Positions 35,827-45,237 of a DNA stretch of 64,000 nucleotides are shown here, one piece after another. The notes below the pieces were generated by a model, which saw only the letters and a program-made list of their open reading frames with translations, was not told where the DNA came from and searched no databases. The stretch covers positions 1,364,001 through 1,428,000 of the forward strand of contig NZ_JARQZP010000007.1 in assembly GCF_029589055.1 (NCBI RefSeq), given 5' to 3'. Every line of letters begins with the position of its first letter. Positions within the stretch are counted from its first letter, which is position 1. The translations under genes were made by a program, and so were the position numbers. Source of the DNA: Vibrio hannami. Its GTDB lineage: Bacteria > Pseudomonadota > Gammaproteobacteria > Enterobacterales > Vibrionaceae.

Positions 35827-36414
35827 ATGGATAAACCAATACTTAAAGACTCACTGAAGCTATTCGAAACATTTGGCCAGGTCAAATCGCGTTCGATGTT
35901 CGGTGGTTTCGGAATCTTCGTTGACGAAGCGATGTTTGCTCTCGTCGTAAACGATGCTCTTCATATTCGTTCTAGCGACTCAACAATCGAAGAGTTTAAA
36001 TCTGCAGGTTATGAACCATATGTTTATAAAAAACGTGGTTTTCCTGTTGTAACCAAATACTACGCTTTACCTGAAAATATTTGGGAAAACACAGATAACA
36101 TCCTTAAGCTTGCTGAAAATGCACTCAACCTTGCCAAACAAGAGAAGGCCTCTCAGGCAGAGGAAAAACCGACCCGCCTGAAAGACTTGCCGAATCTAAG
36201 ACTAGGCACAGAGCGAATGCTAAAGAAAGCAGGTATCGCCTCTGTAGCAGAGTTAAAACAAGCAGGTTCTGTGGGTGCCTATAAGGCGATAAAACAGACT
36301 AACTCAGGCGTTAGCCTGGAGCTACTCTGGGCTCTGGAAGGCGCTTTAAACGGAACACATTGGTCTGTTATCTCTAAAGAGCGAAGGGATGAACTGATCA
36401 AGCGACTGGACTAA
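35827..36414 (+). CDS. tfoY: TfoX/Sxy family regulator TfoY
   Basis: A 195-residue protein with an N-terminal TfoX domain (SRSMFGGFGIFVDEAMFALV) and a C-terminal helical TfoX_C domain (LPNLRLGTERMLKKAGI). In vibrios TfoY promotes type VI secretion and motility, while TfoX controls chitin-induced competence. The riboswitch in the leader identifies this copy as TfoY. It ends at a strong hairpin terminator. Confidence 0.93.
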   Translation: MDKPILKDSLKLFETFGQVKSRSMFGGFGIFVDEAMFALVVNDALHIRSSDSTIEEFKSAGYEPYVYKKRGFPVVTKYYALPENIWENTDNILKLAENALNLAKQEKASQAEEKPTRLKDLPNLRLGTERMLKKAGIASVAELKQAGSVGAYKAIKQTNSGVSLELLWALEGALNGTHWSVISKERRDELIKRLD

Positions 36415-36446
36415 TCTACTCGATCTAATAACCGTATTATTATCCC

Positions 36447-36477
36447 AAAGCCGCTGATTTTATTCAGCGGCTTTTTG
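36447..36477 (+). terminator. terminator of tfoY
   Basis: Stem AAAGCCGCTGA with TCAGCGGCTTT (36447-36457 and 36464-36474) is followed by TTTGCTA. Confidence 0.85.
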
Positions 36478-36607
36478 CTATCTGAACACTTCTATTAAAA
36501 AACCTGTGTTTATTGAAATTAAATTCGTTATTCCCCTGTCATATATAATCGAGACCTCAAAATGCATCTTGAGTATACTTAAGCTACATCACTAACAGGT
36601 TTTAACT

Positions 36608-37294
36608 ATGAATAAAAAGCTGATTATCGGAATTCTGCTTGTTGCGACAATCGTATTACTTGCAACTCAATTCGGACAGTATCTGACTCTTGAGAACGCC
36701 AAAGCTCAACAAGCAGCGTTAACCAGCACGATTAACGACAACAAGCTAGTATCTGCGCTCATCTACTTCTTTGCTTACGTGCTGGTTACGGCATTCTCTA
36801 TACCCGGTGCAGCGGTTGTTACCTTGCTTGGTGCTGCCCTTTTTGGCTTTTCACTGAGCCTGTTGTTAGTATCATTCGCCAGCACCATTGGTGCAACTTT
36901 GGCCTTCCTGAGTAGCCGTTACCTGCTAAGGGACTGGGTGCAAAGTAAGTTTGGCTCTAAGCTGAACGCTATTAACCAGGGCGTACAAAAAGACGGAGCA
37001 TTTTATCTTTTCTCGCTTAGACTGATTCCTGTATTCCCGTTTTTCCTGATTAATCTGTTAATGGGACTAACGCCAATTTCAACGGTAAGATTTTATCTGG
37101 TCAGCCAGTTAGGTATGCTGCCAGGAACCATGGTATATCTGAATGCCGGTACACAGTTGGCCACGATAGACAGCTTGTCCGGAATTGTGTCTCCTAATGT
37201 ATTACTGTCATTTGCTTTACTCGGTTTATTCCCTATTGTTGCAAAGTGGATTATGGGAAAAGTCAAACCCGTAAAAGAACCTCAAAATAGTTAA
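36608..37294 (+). CDS. VTT-domain (TVP38/TMEM64, YdjX-like) membrane protein
   Basis: A 228-residue inner-membrane protein with an N-terminal helix (about residues 5-22) and a VTT/DedA-like domain: FSIPGAAVVTLLGAALFG, SRYLLRDWVQSKFG and LRLIPVFPFFLINLLMGLT. Members of this family are proposed lipid scramblases or transporters; the substrate here is unknown. It lies 6 bp before the DUF2007 gene, probably one transcript. Confidence 0.88.
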   Translation: MNKKLIIGILLVATIVLLATQFGQYLTLENAKAQQAALTSTINDNKLVSALIYFFAYVLVTAFSIPGAAVVTLLGAALFGFSLSLLLVSFASTIGATLAFLSSRYLLRDWVQSKFGSKLNAINQGVQKDGAFYLFSLRLIPVFPFFLINLLMGLTPISTVRFYLVSQLGMLPGTMVYLNAGTQLATIDSLSGIVSPNVLLSFALLGLFPIVAKWIMGKVKPVKEPQNS

Positions 37295-37300
37295 CACACC

Positions 37301-37626
37301 ATGAAAATATACAGTGCTAAGAACCCTACCGAAGCTCATATCGTATGTGAGCTTCTCAACAGCGAAGATATCTTCTCTGAGGTTCGCGGAGACGGCATTT
37401 TCGGACTAAAGGGCGAGTTACCCCTAACTGATGACACAGACCCTTACGTATGGCTCTGTGACACATCGAAAATGGATGAAGCTCTGAGCCTTATTGAATC
37501 TTTTAGGCAACAATCATCAGATTCACTATCAAACTGGGATTGTGTTAAGTGTGGGAAGAAAACGAAGGACAATTCGGAGCTTGCTGGCAATGTGGTCAGG
37601 AAGCCCCGGAAACCGTGTCTGATTAA
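37301..37626 (+). CDS. DUF2007 small zinc-ribbon-like protein (one-base frameshift near C terminus)
   Basis: A small protein starting KIYSAKNPTEAHIVCELL, the DUF2007 (putative signal-transducing) fold, followed by a C-terminal zinc ribbon. As read, the frame ends at 37636 after CVKCGKK and a random tail. At the GGG run 37553-37555, one more G gives CVKCGEENEGQFGACWQCGQEAP with a stop at 37624-37626, restoring two CxxC pairs. About 108 residues when corrected. Function unknown; it follows the VTT gene closely. Confidence 0.8.
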
Positions 37627-37638
37627 CGCCTTCTAGCC

Positions 37639-38439
37639 CTAAACTAGACTTACGTTTTTGATGAATTCAATCGATTTCTGATTGAATTCATCAGGCCGTT
37701 CTACATTGCAAACGTGTCCGCAGTCAGGGATCTCGAAAAGGTAACTCTGGTGGTGAGCTTTAATCATCTCTTTAACCGGCTGAATAAACATATAATCTTT
37801 CTCGCCCATCAAATACAGAGTCGGGATAGGCAACTCCCTGTCTTTGAAGTATCTCATTAAAGGATTTACTTCCGCAGCAAGAATAAACCAGCGCTTGAAC
37901 TCTTTCTGACAAAGCTTCCGGGCTTCCCTTACAAAAAGGTGCCGCGACTCTTTCTGATTTCTCTGAGGCATGACAATGTATGCAAAAAGGCGATATAGCC
38001 ACATATAAGGAACAACATGCTTACTGAAGTTCCCGAGCTGAACCAGAACCTGTGAGCGTGTATTAAGGCGTGTTACCGCGCCTCCCAGCACCATTGAACT
38101 CACTCTGCTCGTAGCCAGCTCAGCGATATTTCTAACAATAATGGTTCCCAGAGACATGCCGACAAAGTGAGCCGAACTGATCTTCAGGTGGTCAAGCACC
38201 TTAAGCACATCCAGTGTCACCTCTTTAAAGGTATATCGACTGGAAATAATATCCTTAATGAATTCTGAAGAACGCCCATGACCACGCAGGTCAACCAAAA
38301 GCAGATTAAAGTGTTGCCTATAAGCCTTGATTTGCTTAAACCAGATGGAAGAACTTCCTCCGGCACCATGCACAAAAACTACCCACTCATTACTGGTAGG
38401 GTGCAGATAGGTTTTGTGAAAAAGCAAAGATTCCGACAT
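37639..38439 (-). CDS. alpha/beta hydrolase family protein
   Basis: A 266-residue alpha/beta hydrolase: oxyanion-hole region FVHGAGGSSSIW, nucleophile elbow GMSLG (Ser about 96), late acid in LYLMGEKDYMF and catalytic histidine in PDCGHVCNVERP. No signal peptide. Substrate unknown; esterase or thioesterase activity is plausible. Downstream of topA on the same strand but separated by a terminator. Confidence 0.88.
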   Translation of the reverse strand: MSESLLFHKTYLHPTSNEWVVFVHGAGGSSSIWFKQIKAYRQHFNLLLVDLRGHGRSSEFIKDIISSRYTFKEVTLDVLKVLDHLKISSAHFVGMSLGTIIVRNIAELATSRVSSMVLGGAVTRLNTRSQVLVQLGNFSKHVVPYMWLYRLFAYIVMPQRNQKESRHLFVREARKLCQKEFKRWFILAAEVNPLMRYFKDRELPIPTLYLMGEKDYMFIQPVKEMIKAHHQSYLFEIPDCGHVCNVERPDEFNQKSIEFIKNVSLV

Positions 38440-38540
38440 TTTTCCCGTTGTTCAATGATTACGTTTTTTAAAATGAGTATGAGCTTATCACAAATATAGT
38501 AAAACTTTACTCATTGATCTCACCAAGTAGTCCCAAATAC

Positions 38541-38569
38541 AAACGGGCAGCTTAATTGCTGCCCGTTTT
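38541..38569 (-). terminator. terminator after topA
   Basis: An 11-bp stem (38541-38551 with 38558-38568) encloses loop TTAATT. On the minus strand it is followed by TTTGTATTT, 17 bp beyond the topA stop. Confidence 0.8.
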
Positions 38570-38585
38570 CTCATAGTTGGGTTAA

Positions 38586-41217
38586 CTATTTAGCTTTTGG
38601 CTTCTTGCGCTTATCGGTAATTTCCCATTTACCGTCAACGTATAAACCAGTCCAGCCAGATGGTTTACCATCAATTTCTGTACGAACGTAGTTTTCCTTC
38701 GCCTTACGGCTAAAGCGCACAACAGTCGGACGTCCATCAGGATCTTCTGTCGGTGCTTCCGTCAGGTAGTAGAACTTCGGAGAAATACGGTCTTTAAACC
38801 TTACCAGTTCAGAAACAAGCGGCGCTCTGGTTTCACGAGATTTAGGGAAAGTACTCGCAGCCAGGAACAAGCCTGATGCACCATCACGCAGAACAAAGTA
38901 AGCATCCGAGTTATCACACGGCAACTCTGGCAGATGAACAGGATCTTCCTTCGGCGGAGCCACTTCACCGTTTTTCAGAATCTTACGGGTGTTCTTACAG
39001 GTCTCGCTGGTGCAGTCCATATACTTACCAAATCGACCATTCTTAAGCACCATATCTGAGCCACACTTGTCACACTCGACAACCGGGCCGTCGTAGCCTT
39101 TAACCTTGAACTCACCGTGTTCGACAACATAGCCTTCACAGTTAGGGTTGTTACCACACACGTGAAGCTTGCGCTTATCATCGATCAGGTACGCATCCAT
39201 TGCTGTTTCACAGATAGGGCAGCGTTTCTTCGCACGAAGTGCAGCAGTTTCAACGTCTTCTTCCAGAACGTTGATGATGCCTTCTTCATCACCCAGGTTG
39301 ATCGTTGTCTTACAACGCTCTTTAGGTGGCAGCGCATAACCAGAACAGCCCAGGAACACCCCTGTCGATGCTGTACGGATACCCATTGGGCGGCCACAAG
39401 TCGGACACTCAATATCGGTCTCAACGATATGGTTCGGCTTCATGCCGCCTTCATCTTCGCCGAGTTCCGCTTTATCAAGGTCACCAGTAAAGTCCGTGAA
39501 GAAATCATCCAATACCGCCTTCCAACCCGCATCACCTTCGGCGATTTGGTCTAGCTTCTGCTCCATACGAGCGGTGAAGTCGTAGTCCATCAGGTCGTTA
39601 AAGCTGTCGTCCAGACGGTCGGTAACAATTTCGCCCATCTTTTCCGCGTAGAAACGGCGCTGGTCAACTTTTACATAACCGCGATCCTGAATGGTAGAAA
39701 TGATAGATGCGTAAGTCGATGGGCGACCAATACCACGCTTCTCTAACTCTTTAACCAATGCTGCTTCAGTAAAGCGTGCAGGTGGCTTAGTAAAGTGTTG
39801 TTTAGGGTCAAGCGCTTGTAGATCAAGTTTATCGCCAACCTGAACCGCAGGAAGGATTTGATCTTCGTTCTTGCCTACCGGACGCTGAACTCTTGTCCAA
39901 CCATCAAACTTAAGGATACGACCCTTAGCTTTTAGGGTGTATTCCGCTGCTTTTACGCTCACCGTTGTTGAGTCGTATTTTGCTGGCGTCATCTGACACG
40001 CAACAAACTGGTTCCAGATTAGCGCATAAAGCCTGTGAGCGTCGCTATCCATGCCCTGAAGGTCATCAGCCAGCACATCGACACTAGAAGGACGAATCGC
40101 TTCGTGAGCCTCTTGTGCGCCCGCTTTGCTGCCGTACAGGTTAGGCTTAGCTGGCAGATACTTGTCGCCAAACTCAGAAGTGATGTAACCACGTACAGCG
40201 TCTACCGCTTCTGCACTCAAGTTGGTGGAGTCGGTACGCATATAGGTGATGTAACCCGCTTCATACAAACGCTGGGCCAGCATCATTGTCTTTTTAACAC
40301 CAAAGCCAAGGCGAGTACTCGCCGCTTGCTGCAGTGTAGACGTGATATATGGAGCAGAAGGCTTGCTGCTTGTTGGGCGGTCTTCGCGCTTACAAACTTC
40401 ATACTGTGCGTTTTCCAGCACAGACATCGCTGCTTTAGTTTCAGTTTCATTAACTGGTTTAAAAGCACTGCCGTCTTTTTGTGCCACCATCAGGCGGAAG
40501 TCAGTTTTATCCTGAGTTTTGGTATCCGCATGGATATCCCAGAACTCTTCCGGAATAAACGCATTGATCTCACGCTCACGCTCTACCAGTAGCTTAACCG
40601 CTACCGACTGAACACGACCCGCAGACAGCCCACGCGCCACTTTTTTCCATAGCAGAGGCGAAACCATAAAGCCTACAACACGGTCAAGAAAACGACGCGC
40701 TTGCTGGGCGATTAACCCCATCCATATTCAGCTCACCTGGTTTCTGGAAAGCTTGCTGGATAGCGTTTTTGGTGATTTCGTTAAACACAACACGCTTATA
40801 TCGCTCTTCATCGCCACCGATGATCTCACGAAGGTGCCAAGCGATAGCCTCCCCTTCGCGGTCCAAATCGGTCGCGAGATAAACGTTGTCAGCGTCTTTT
40901 GCCAGTTTCTGGAGTTCTGCAACGACTTTTTCTTTACCAGGAAGGATCTGATAATTCGCTTCCCATCCGTCAAACGGGTCGATACCCATTTTTTTGATTA
41001 GTGCAGTTTTCTCTTTTTCTTTCTTGATACGAGCCTTTTCTTCCGGACTCATACCTTTAGTCGAAATCGCGGCAGCCTTCTGACCACTACTTTGACCCGC
41101 AGTTGGAAGATCACGTACGTGACCCACACTAGATTTAACTACGTAGTCTTTACCAAGGTACTTGTTTATGGTTTTTGCCTTGGCTGGCGACTCCACTATA
41201 ACGAGTGATTTACCCAT
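38586..41217 (-). CDS. topA: DNA topoisomerase I (one-base insertion)
   Basis: Type IA topoisomerase relaxing negative supercoils, about 876 residues (E. coli 865). The N-terminal Toprim domain is MGKSLVIVESPAKAKTINK with DLDREGEAIAWHL. The active-site tyrosine is in GYITYMRTDSTNLS. The C-terminal part has several CxxC zinc ribbons (CPTCG, CPICE, CDKCG). The frame breaks at about 40708-40714: one extra base separates GELNMDGVN from QQARRFLDRVVGF. The length has one base over a multiple of three. Since topA is essential or nearly so, an assembly error is likely. Divergent to yciN, as in E. coli. Confidence 0.93.
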
Positions 41218-41542
41218 TTGACTTAAGTGTCCTCAATCTTACGATGGGTGTATTGCACTCCACCCTTGATACATTGCTTCTTTTTTTAATATTGAGCGAG
41301 ATTTATGTTAGGTCAACCTGTTTTTTTATATTTATGCTTTGATTGGTTGACTTCTCACCGCTATTTTGTGCGTTAAATATTGGCGGGACATATTATTCAC
41401 GCGAAGTTATAAATTCATAATCATACGATAGTTATTTCTGGTGCGGGTCACAAAACAAGGGCTCTGAGACATCACATAAAAAGTTGAAAATTCGCTTTCA
41501 GAGAATAAACTGTGCTGCATTAACATAGTGAAGGTACTACAC
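41218..41542. other. topA/yciN divergent promoter gap
   Basis: AT-rich divergent gap of 325 bp that must contain the topA promoters (minus strand) and the yciN promoter. I saw no gene, repeat or recognisable operator; E. coli topA has several promoters here. Confidence 0.5.
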
Positions 41543-41791
41543 ATGAGCGAAAAGAAATCCATCTCAGAGTTTGAACTTCTTCTGATTGCAAACCAAATTA
41601 TTCAGGAACACGACGACTATTTAGAAGGAATGAGAGCGGAAACGGTAGAAGAAAAAGACGATGTTCTTGTATTCAAAGGAAACTACTTCCTGGATGATAA
41701 CGGCCTGCCTACACCAAAAACCACCGCTGTGTTTAATATGTTTAAGTATCTGGCTCATCACCTTTCAAAAGAGTTTACTTTAGAAAGTTAA
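41543..41791 (+). CDS. yciN: YciN family protein (DUF2498)
   Basis: An 82-residue protein matching E. coli YciN closely over VLVFKGNYFLDDNGLPTPKTTAVFNMFK. Function unknown. The frame opens at a GTG at 41528, but ATG 41543 has GAAGG 8 nt upstream and is chosen. The position next to topA, divergent, is conserved from enterics. Confidence 0.9.
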   Translation: MSEKKSISEFELLLIANQIIQEHDDYLEGMRAETVEEKDDVLVFKGNYFLDDNGLPTPKTTAVFNMFKYLAHHLSKEFTLES

Positions 41792-41796
41792 GCATA

Positions 41797-41967
41797 CCTC
41801 GTTACCACGCTCTGCGTGGTAACGCATATCTAACTGAAAGAAAAAGAAAATCTCATATAATGATACTAATAGTGTCCGTTAGATCTTGGTATGTATTCCC
41901 ACGGAGACCATGGGAACAAGAAGCGAGTGCGAGCTATATCCCCACGAAGGACCGTGGGGACAAAAAT
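41797..41967. repeat. cluster of three related intergenic palindromes
   Basis: Three short palindromes of one family lie between yciN and aroA: GTTACCACGC/GCGTGGTAAC (41801-41823), a TTCCCACGG...CCATGGGAAC unit (about 41898-41919) preceded by GGTATGTA, and TCCCCACG...CCGTGGGGA (about 41939-41960). The first ends in GCATATC and the second begins GGTATGTAT, so they lie in opposite orientation. They resemble REP-like palindromes (TTCCCACGC...GCGTGGGAA with TGCATACC) found in many gammaproteobacteria, which I recall but did not check. Confidence 0.65.
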
Positions 41968-41977
41968 TACGGAGCAA

Positions 41978-43258
41978 CTACTTACTCAAACTTTTCAACT
42001 TATCAAAGTAATCCGGAAAGGTTTTAGACGTACACTTAGGATCGTTGATTGTCACTGGTGTATCGCTTAATGCAACTAACGAGAAACACATCGCCATACG
42101 GTGATCATCGTATGTATCAATCGCTGCGTGCTTCAGCTCTTTAGCCGGAGTTACAATGATGTAATCTTCACCCTCTTCAACTTCAGCACCCACTTTACGC
42201 AATTCTGTTGCCATCGCAGCTAGGCGGTCAGTCTCTTTTACTCGCCAGTTATACACGTTGCGAATCGCAGTTGTGCCTTCGGCAAACAATGCTGCAGTTG
42301 CAATTGTCATTGCGGCATCCGGGATATGATTGAAGTCCATATCAATGGCTTTTAGTTCGCCACGGCGAGAGATCACGTAGTCATCACCCCACTCTATTTC
42401 TGCACCCATTTTTTCCAGTGCATCAGCAAACTGAATATCACCCTGGATACTGTTTTTACCAATACCGGTAACCTTGATCTCACCACCTTTGATAGCAGCT
42501 GCGGCAAGGAAATAAGACGCAGAAGAAGCGTCTCCCTCAACAAGGAAATCACCCGGAGCAATATAGCTCTGGCCTGTTGGGATAACAAACTCAGCGTAGT
42601 CGTTATTAATTACCTCTACACCAAACTGCTTCATGATGTGTAGCGTAATATCGATATATGGCTTAGATACCAGCTCACCTTCTATTTTGATTGTCACTTC
42701 ACCTTCAGCCAATGGCGCTGACATCAAAAATGCAGTCAGGAATTGGCTGGAAATAGAGCCATCAATCGACACAGTCCCAGATTTAAGACCAGTGCCTTTA
42801 ATCTTAAGAGGCGGGTAGTTTTCGTTCTCCAGATACTCGATTTCAGCGCCTGCTTCTTTAAGCGCATCAACAAGGTGACCAATCGGGCGCTCCTTCATTC
42901 GAGGTTCGCCAGTAAGAACAAACTCACCCTTGCCAAGACAAAGCGCGGCCGCCAATGGTCTCATTGCCGTTCCCGCATTACCCAGGAACAATTCTAGAGC
43001 TTCAGAAGCAACGAATGGCTTACCCAGCCCGGTTACTTCACATACGGTTTTGTCTTCCGATAGTTGATACGTAACACCCAGTTTTGTCAGAGCATTAAGC
43101 ATATGACGAATATCGTCACTATCAAGAAGGTTGGTCAGGCGAGTCGTCCCTTTCGCCAAAGCAGCAAGTAAAAGGGCGCGGTTAGATACGCTTTTAGAGC
43201 CCGGAAGATTGATTTCACCGTTAACCTGGTGAATCGGTTGCAACGTTAAGCTTTCCAT
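41978..43258 (-). CDS. aroA: 3-phosphoshikimate 1-carboxyvinyltransferase (EPSP synthase)
   Basis: A 426-residue class I EPSP synthase joining phosphoenolpyruvate to shikimate-3-phosphate in chorismate synthesis. Signature motifs are LPGSKSVSNRALLLAAL (residues 18-34), LFLGNAGTAMRPLAAAL (near 90-105; the LGNAG/GEPRMKERP pair is the glyphosate-binding region) and DHRMAMCFSLVAL. Cytoplasmic. It stands alone between the palindrome cluster and the divergent aat. Confidence 0.97.
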   Translation of the reverse strand: MESLTLQPIHQVNGEINLPGSKSVSNRALLLAALAKGTTRLTNLLDSDDIRHMLNALTKLGVTYQLSEDKTVCEVTGLGKPFVASEALELFLGNAGTAMRPLAAALCLGKGEFVLTGEPRMKERPIGHLVDALKEAGAEIEYLENENYPPLKIKGTGLKSGTVSIDGSISSQFLTAFLMSAPLAEGEVTIKIEGELVSKPYIDITLHIMKQFGVEVINNDYAEFVIPTGQSYIAPGDFLVEGDASSASYFLAAAAIKGGEIKVTGIGKNSIQGDIQFADALEKMGAEIEWGDDYVISRRGELKAIDMDFNHIPDAAMTIATAALFAEGTTAIRNVYNWRVKETDRLAAMATELRKVGAEVEEGEDYIIVTPAKELKHAAIDTYDDHRMAMCFSLVALSDTPVTINDPKCTSKTFPDYFDKLKSLSK

Positions 43259-43438
43259 TTAAAACTTATGATCCTTGAGGTGCCCGCTAGGTAGGTTTGG
43301 TTACGCGAGCCTTTTAATTCTTCGTACACGCAGACTAACCAAAAATAGTAGCTAAGGCTAGTGCTAATCATAATTCCCTTAATTATCACCGCTGCTTTTG
43401 GTATATACTCTAGTGATCACAAGTGCTACAGCTTTTCT

Positions 43439-44155
43439 ATGACTATCTATTTACCCGAACTCGACTCGTATTCCTTAGCTTTTCCACCTGCGAATGACGC
43501 CTTATCTGACCCCAACGGTCTATTGGCAATGGGGGGAGATCTCAGGCCCGAAAGGTTAGTTGCAGCTTATAATCAGGGGATTTTCCCCTGGTATAGCCCT
43601 CATGAACCCATTTTATGGTGGAGCCCTTCCCCTCGCGCCGTCCTTTTGCCTAGAGAGTTCAGACCGTCACGAAGCCTGAAGCGCTATTTTCGAAAATTTG
43701 GTTATCGGGTGAGTATTAACAAAGCAACTAAAGAAGTGATTCGCCTTTGTGCAGACTTAAGGCCGGAAGAAGAAACCTGGATAGGCGCTGATATGCTTGC
43801 TGCATATCAGGTATTAAGTGAACTGGGAAAATGTCACTCCGTTGAAGTGTGGGACGCTGACGAGCTTATAGGCGGCATGTACGGTATTGCTGTTGGCGGG
43901 ATATTCTGCGGTGAGTCCATGTTTAGCAAAAAGAGTAACGCTTCAAAGATTGCGCTATGGAAGTTCTGTGAGCATTTCACTGCATGTGGAGGCGAGCTTC
44001 TGGATTGTCAGGTACTTAATCCACATACCGAATCGTTAGGAGCATTTGAAATCTCAAGGCAGGATTATCTTGTACACTTAGAAAAGCTAAAGAATAAAAG
44101 TATAAGCCCCGATTGTTTTAATACCCAATGGCTAACGGATACCGAAGAGAAATAA
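43439..44155 (+). CDS. aat: leucyl/phenylalanyl-tRNA--protein transferase
   Basis: A 238-residue enzyme adding Leu or Phe to N-terminal Lys or Arg of proteins, making them ClpS-ClpAP substrates. Conserved GLLAMGGDLRPERLVAAYNQGIFPWY and CGESMFSKK are diagnostic. The frame opens at 43361; ATG 43439 gives the expected MTIYLPELD start. The bpt gene follows after 1 bp. Together with clpS-clpA downstream it completes the N-end rule pathway in this region. Confidence 0.96.
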   Translation: MTIYLPELDSYSLAFPPANDALSDPNGLLAMGGDLRPERLVAAYNQGIFPWYSPHEPILWWSPSPRAVLLPREFRPSRSLKRYFRKFGYRVSINKATKEVIRLCADLRPEEETWIGADMLAAYQVLSELGKCHSVEVWDADELIGGMYGIAVGGIFCGESMFSKKSNASKIALWKFCEHFTACGGELLDCQVLNPHTESLGAFEISRQDYLVHLEKLKNKSISPDCFNTQWLTDTEEK

Positions 44156-44156
44156 C

Positions 44157-44854
44157 ATGATTCCTGAAACTCAGCAGATAAGAATTGGGCTGTCGACCAC
44201 TAATCCGTGTAACTACCTTGAAGGGGAAGAAGAGAGGGTTGCAGTCGCGTTAGATCAGACTATCCATTGCAACCAGGGATACGAACTACTACTGGCTAAT
44301 GGTTTCAGACGCAGTGGCGGAACAATTTATACACCGCATTGCCCTTCATGTAACAAATGTCAAGCAATCCGTTTATCGATTTCTGATATTGAACTATCTA
44401 AAAGTCAAAAAAGGCTGATTAACAAAGCCTCCCATCTAAGGTGGGAGCTGAAAAACGAAATGGACGAAAACTGGTTTGAGCTTTATAGCCTCTATATTAC
44501 TGAGAGGCATAGTAATGGCTCCATGTATCCCCGAAAAGAGCCGAGTTTTTCCAGTTTGCCAGTTGTGAATGGCTAAATACCCAGTTTTTGCACGTTTATG
44601 ATGAGGATAAACTCATACTAATTGCTGTCACTGATTTGATGGATAATTGTGCCAGCGCGTTTTACACATTTTTCGATCCAAATCACCCTCTTTCCCTTGG
44701 TACACTTGGTGTTTTATACCAAATAGCACTCTGCGAGCAGACGGGAAAACAGTGGCTTTATCTGGGTTACCAAATCGACGAATGTGCAGCTATGAACTAC
44801 AAAGTACGTTTTCATCGTCATCAAAGGCTAGTAAATCACCGTTGGCAAGGGTAG
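44157..44854 (+). CDS. bpt: aspartate/glutamate leucyltransferase Bpt (one-base frameshift)
   Basis: An arginyl-transferase-family enzyme (also called Ate) adding Leu to N-terminal Asp or Glu, 232 residues when corrected. The N half has NPCNYLEG and HCPSCNKCQAIRL, and the C half has FYTFFDPNHPLSLGTLGVLYQI and LYLGYQIDECAAMNYK. The frame breaks at a C4 run (44529-44532): with five C the text reads YPPKRAEFFQFASCEWLNTQ and joins the second half. The length leaves two bases over, consistent with one missing. Overlapping operon with aat and then infA. Confidence 0.93.
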
Positions 44855-44933
44855 AATACGCCCCAACTTTTATTTTATTCCCGTTAAAGGCCTTTGAGCC
44901 GTTAACTATTGCCAAGTTTCTAAAGAGGATTAA

Positions 44934-45152
44934 ATGGCTAAAGAAGACGTAATTGAAATGCAAGGCACTGTCCTTGATACTCTGCCAAACACAATGTTCC
45001 GCGTTGAGCTGGAAAACGGCCACGTAGTTACAGCACACATCTCTGGCAAGATGCGTAAAAACTACATCCGTATCCTTACTGGTGACAAAGTAACTGTAGA
45101 GATGACTCCATACGACCTTTCAAAAGGCCGCATCGTCTTCCGTGCTCGTTAA
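44934..45152 (+). CDS. infA: translation initiation factor IF-1
   Basis: A 72-residue OB-fold protein beginning MAKEDVIEMQGTV and ending GRIVFRAR, virtually identical in layout to E. coli IF-1 (72 residues). It binds the ribosomal A site during initiation. Codon use is biased as expected for a highly expressed gene. Preceded by AGAGGAT; followed by a strong terminator. Confidence 0.99.
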   Translation: MAKEDVIEMQGTVLDTLPNTMFRVELENGHVVTAHISGKMRKNYIRILTGDKVTVEMTPYDLSKGRIVFRAR

Positions 45153-45175
45153 TCTTTAATAGATTTTCTGGACAC

Positions 45176-45205
45176 AAAAAAACGGAGCTAAAAGCTCCGT
45201 TTTTT
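45176..45205. terminator. bidirectional terminator between infA and clpA
   Basis: A 13-bp stem (A6CGGAGCT with AGCTCCGT6) around an AAA loop, with T runs in both directions, in a convergent gap. Confidence 0.87.
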
Positions 45206-45237
45206 ATTGCTTTCTAAAGTTCTAGCTTCCAACTGTA

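Noticed and set aside
41797..41967. Palindromes as insertion-sequence ends
   Set aside because: No transposase, no flanking target duplication visible, and units too short.
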